Under the pieces are notes generated by a model, which was not told the DNA's origin, did no database searches, and worked only from the letters and a program-made list of their open reading frames with translations. A DNA stretch of 7,898 nucleotides from Paracoccaceae bacterium (GTDB lineage: Bacteria; Pseudomonadota; Alphaproteobacteria; Rhodobacterales; Rhodobacteraceae): assembly GCA_020832725.1 (NCBI GenBank), contig JAFIEC010000077.1, positions 1 through 7,898 of the forward strand, in the 5' to 3' direction. Made by a program: the position numbers and the translations under genes. Position 1 is the stretch's first letter; each line of letters opens with the position of its first letter. Positions 6,397 to 7,898 of the stretch are shown in pieces.

Positions 6397-7203
6397 TCAT
6401 GCGGCCCCCCCTGCCCGGGGAACAAGTGCCAGAACACGCAGCGGAGAACCCGTTCCATCCCGGATATTGAGCGGCGCCGCGATCAGGATCGCCCCCCGCG
6501 CAGGCAGCCTGTCGAGGTCGCGCAGGCATTGCAGCCCGTAGCGCCCCGCCCCGTGCAGGATCGAATGGGCCGGATAGGGCGGATCGAGATGGGTGGCCTG
6601 CCCCGCATCGGTGCCGATCGTCTCGGTGCCGAAGCCACGGATGCCACGCTCGTGCACCAGAAAGCTGATCGCGCCGCCGTCGGGCCCCGGGCTGTGGGGG
6701 CCATCGCCATGCATGTTGAGGTAATCCGCGCCCCGGCGGCGCGACCAGTCGGTCCGCATCAGCACCCAGCAATCGGCAGGGATTTCCCCGTGATCCGCCT
6801 CCCAGGCGCGCAGATGCCCCTCGGTCAGCAGAAAGTCGGGGTCGGCGGCGGCCTCGGCAGAGCAGTCGATCACACAGACGGGGCCGATGAAGCGCTCGGG
6901 CGGGATGGAATCGGTCGTGCCGTTGGGCTGATCACGCCCGGTAACCCAGTGGACGGGGGCATCGAAATGGGTGCCCGTATGCTCTCCGCAGGTGAAGTTG
7001 CGCCACTTCCACGCCGGGCCGCGGTGATCATAGGCAGATATCTCCTCGACCCGGAACCGCGCACATTGCCCGAATTCGGGCGGCAGCACGATCACGGGGA
7101 AATCGGGATCGAGAGGATGGGTCAGGTCCACGACTTCGAGACCGCCCGAGGCGATCATTCCGGCCATACCGGCGAGCAGGGCGTCGGGAGCAAGCTCTGT
7201 CAT
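6397..7203 (-). CDS. Cyclase-family metal hydrolase, isatin hydrolase/kynurenine formamidase-like
   Basis: This 268-residue soluble hydrolase belongs to the cyclase (kynurenine formamidase-like) family, which cleaves amide bonds with a bound divalent metal. The signature HTGTHFDAPVH lies at 75-85, giving His75, His79 and Asp81 as probable metal ligands and His85 as a probable catalytic residue. GPHSPGP (168-174), GTDAGQA (197-203) and the late segment GAILIAAPLNIRDGTGSP also occur, as I recall, in bacterial isatin hydrolases (Mn-dependent, opening isatin to isatinate). The length fits them better than the shorter KynB enzymes of about 210 residues. No kynurenine-pathway gene is in the window. 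Start ATG 7203 overlaps the SDR stop (ATGA), with GGAGG about 10 bases upstream in the SDR frame. The family is firm; the isatin-like substrate is a hypothesis. Confidence 0.9.
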   Translation of the reverse strand: MTELAPDALLAGMAGMIASGGLEVVDLTHPLDPDFPVIVLPPEFGQCARFRVEEISAYDHRGPAWKWRNFTCGEHTGTHFDAPVHWVTGRDQPNGTTDSIPPERFIGPVCVIDCSAEAAADPDFLLTEGHLRAWEADHGEIPADCWVLMRTDWSRRRGADYLNMHGDGPHSPGPDGGAISFLVHERGIRGFGTETIGTDAGQATHLDPPYPAHSILHGAGRYGLQCLRDLDRLPARGAILIAAPLNIRDGTGSPLRVLALVPRAGGAA

Positions 7204-7898
7204 CGGCGAAAGGCCTCCAGCGCCTCACGTTCGTAGAGGGAGGGATCTGCCCTCCATCGCGCGTGTATGTCGCGGGCGACATCGCCGATCCAGGTCTCTT
7301 CGGTGCCTGCGCGCAGCATCTCCATCACCCCGCGGGCGATCTGCGCGGGCACCAGCTGCGGCGGAGGCTCACCCTGGCGCCATTCATGCTCCAGGGGCCC
7401 GTGAAAGGCCGCACAGACCCGAACGCCGCCCGGGCGCATTTCGGCCCGCAGGCTTTGCGTCGCCGAAAGGCGCGCCGCCTGGGCCGCCGATTGCGCAGCC
7501 CATCCCGCCTCGGGCGCGATGGCGGAGGTGGCGATCAGGGAAACCCAGGCCGCGGCGCTGACAGGCCGGTCCAGGCCACGGGCGCGCAGTGCGGGGCCAA
7601 AGACCTGCGCCAGGCGCAGAAGTCCCAGCCACAGAACTTCGGCCTCCTGCCGGGCAAAGACAGCATCGGGCCGCGACATCAGGTCTCCCGGCCGCTCGAA
7701 CTGGCTGTTGTCGATCACGATATCGACCCGGCCGCCGATGGCACCCAGAGCCTTGCGCAGGGAGGTCTCGTCGGTCACGTCGAGGGCCACGATCTGCACA
7801 TTCCCGATCCCGGCAAGATCGGCCCTTGCGGGATGGCGCATCCATTGTTCGGGCTCTCCGGCAAAGATGATCGCTGCACCAGCCTCCGACAGGGCCCG
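7200..7898 (-). CDS. SDR-family protein with lost catalytic Tyr-Lys (5' end cut by window)
   Basis: 232 residues of a short-chain dehydrogenase/reductase-fold protein are visible. The first strand and the glycine-rich cofactor motif lie beyond the window, probably 20-25 residues. The frame starts at ALSEAGAAIIFAG and continues with LDVTDETS (adenine contact region), DIVIDNSQFERPGD in place of the usual NNAG, and the helix ending GPALRARG. At the active site the usual Y-x3-K is replaced: GWAAQSAAQAARLS places Gln codons at 7493-7491 and 7481-7479 where Tyr and Lys should be. The helix Asn of the catalytic tetrad also appears to be Leu. The frame is intact and overlaps the cyclase start, so it is expressed but probably not a normal oxidoreductase. 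It may bind a nucleotide or metabolite, or support the hydrolase. Met at 7841 is internal to the fold and not the likely start. Confidence 0.85.
   Translation of the reverse strand, partial: RALSEAGAAIIFAGEPEQWMRHPARADLAGIGNVQIVALDVTDETSLRKALGAIGGRVDIVIDNSQFERPGDLMSRPDAVFARQEAEVLWLGLLRLAQVFGPALRARGLDRPVSAAAWVSLIATSAIAPEAGWAAQSAAQAARLSATQSLRAEMRPGGVRVCAAFHGPLEHEWRQGEPPPQLVPAQIARGVMEMLRAGTEETWIGDVARDIHARWRADPSLYEREALEAFRR

Noticed and set aside
6257..6772. A 171-codon minus-strand frame covering the hydrolase 3' end and the dctP leader
   Set aside because: It is a frame-shifted shadow of the hydrolase in most of its length. Only its last 12 codons, after an ATG in the gap, were kept as a possible leader ORF.

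Overview
The window looks like the chromosome of a high-GC alphaproteobacterium, most likely Rhodobacterales (Roseobacter/Rhodobacter relatives). This rests on the strong G/C bias at third codon positions, a short RNase D without an HRDC domain, an NDUFA9-like reductase facing away from a tRNA-Leu, and a TRAP transporter of the type common in that group. The lineage is inferred from protein style, not from a search.

Left part (1-1888) is housekeeping. RNase D (rnd, minus strand, cut by the window edge only a few codons before its expected end) lies 33 bases downstream of a complete CCA-encoding tRNA-Leu(CAG) on the same strand. A recognisable promoter precedes the tRNA. An NDUFA9-type NAD(P)-binding protein (896-1888, plus) is transcribed away from the tRNA.

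Middle (1889-3339): an isochorismatase-family cysteine amidohydrolase (minus) converges on the NDUFA9-like gene with only 3 bases between stop codons. It diverges from a 205-residue protein (plus) that resembles a family-3 solute-binding protein but has no signal peptide and no upstream in-frame start that could supply one.

Right part (3340-7898) is one minus-strand operon, read right to left: a partial SDR-fold protein that has lost its catalytic Tyr and Lys; a cyclase-family metal hydrolase resembling isatin hydrolase/kynurenine formamidase (ATGA overlap with the SDR); then the TRAP genes dctP (periplasmic binding protein), dctQ (20-base overlap with dctP) and dctM. A 136-base gap with two stem-loops separates the hydrolase from dctP.

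How the genes may work together (inference): the TRAP transporter imports an organic acid, possibly an aromatic or cyclic-amide-derived one, and the two unrelated hydrolases open or cleave C-N bonds in it. The signal-less binding protein and the degenerate SDR are the odd parts and may sense or bind the same metabolite. No mobile element, CRISPR array, rRNA or long gene-free stretch was seen. The longest non-coding gap is the 169 bases between the tRNA and the NDUFA9-like gene.
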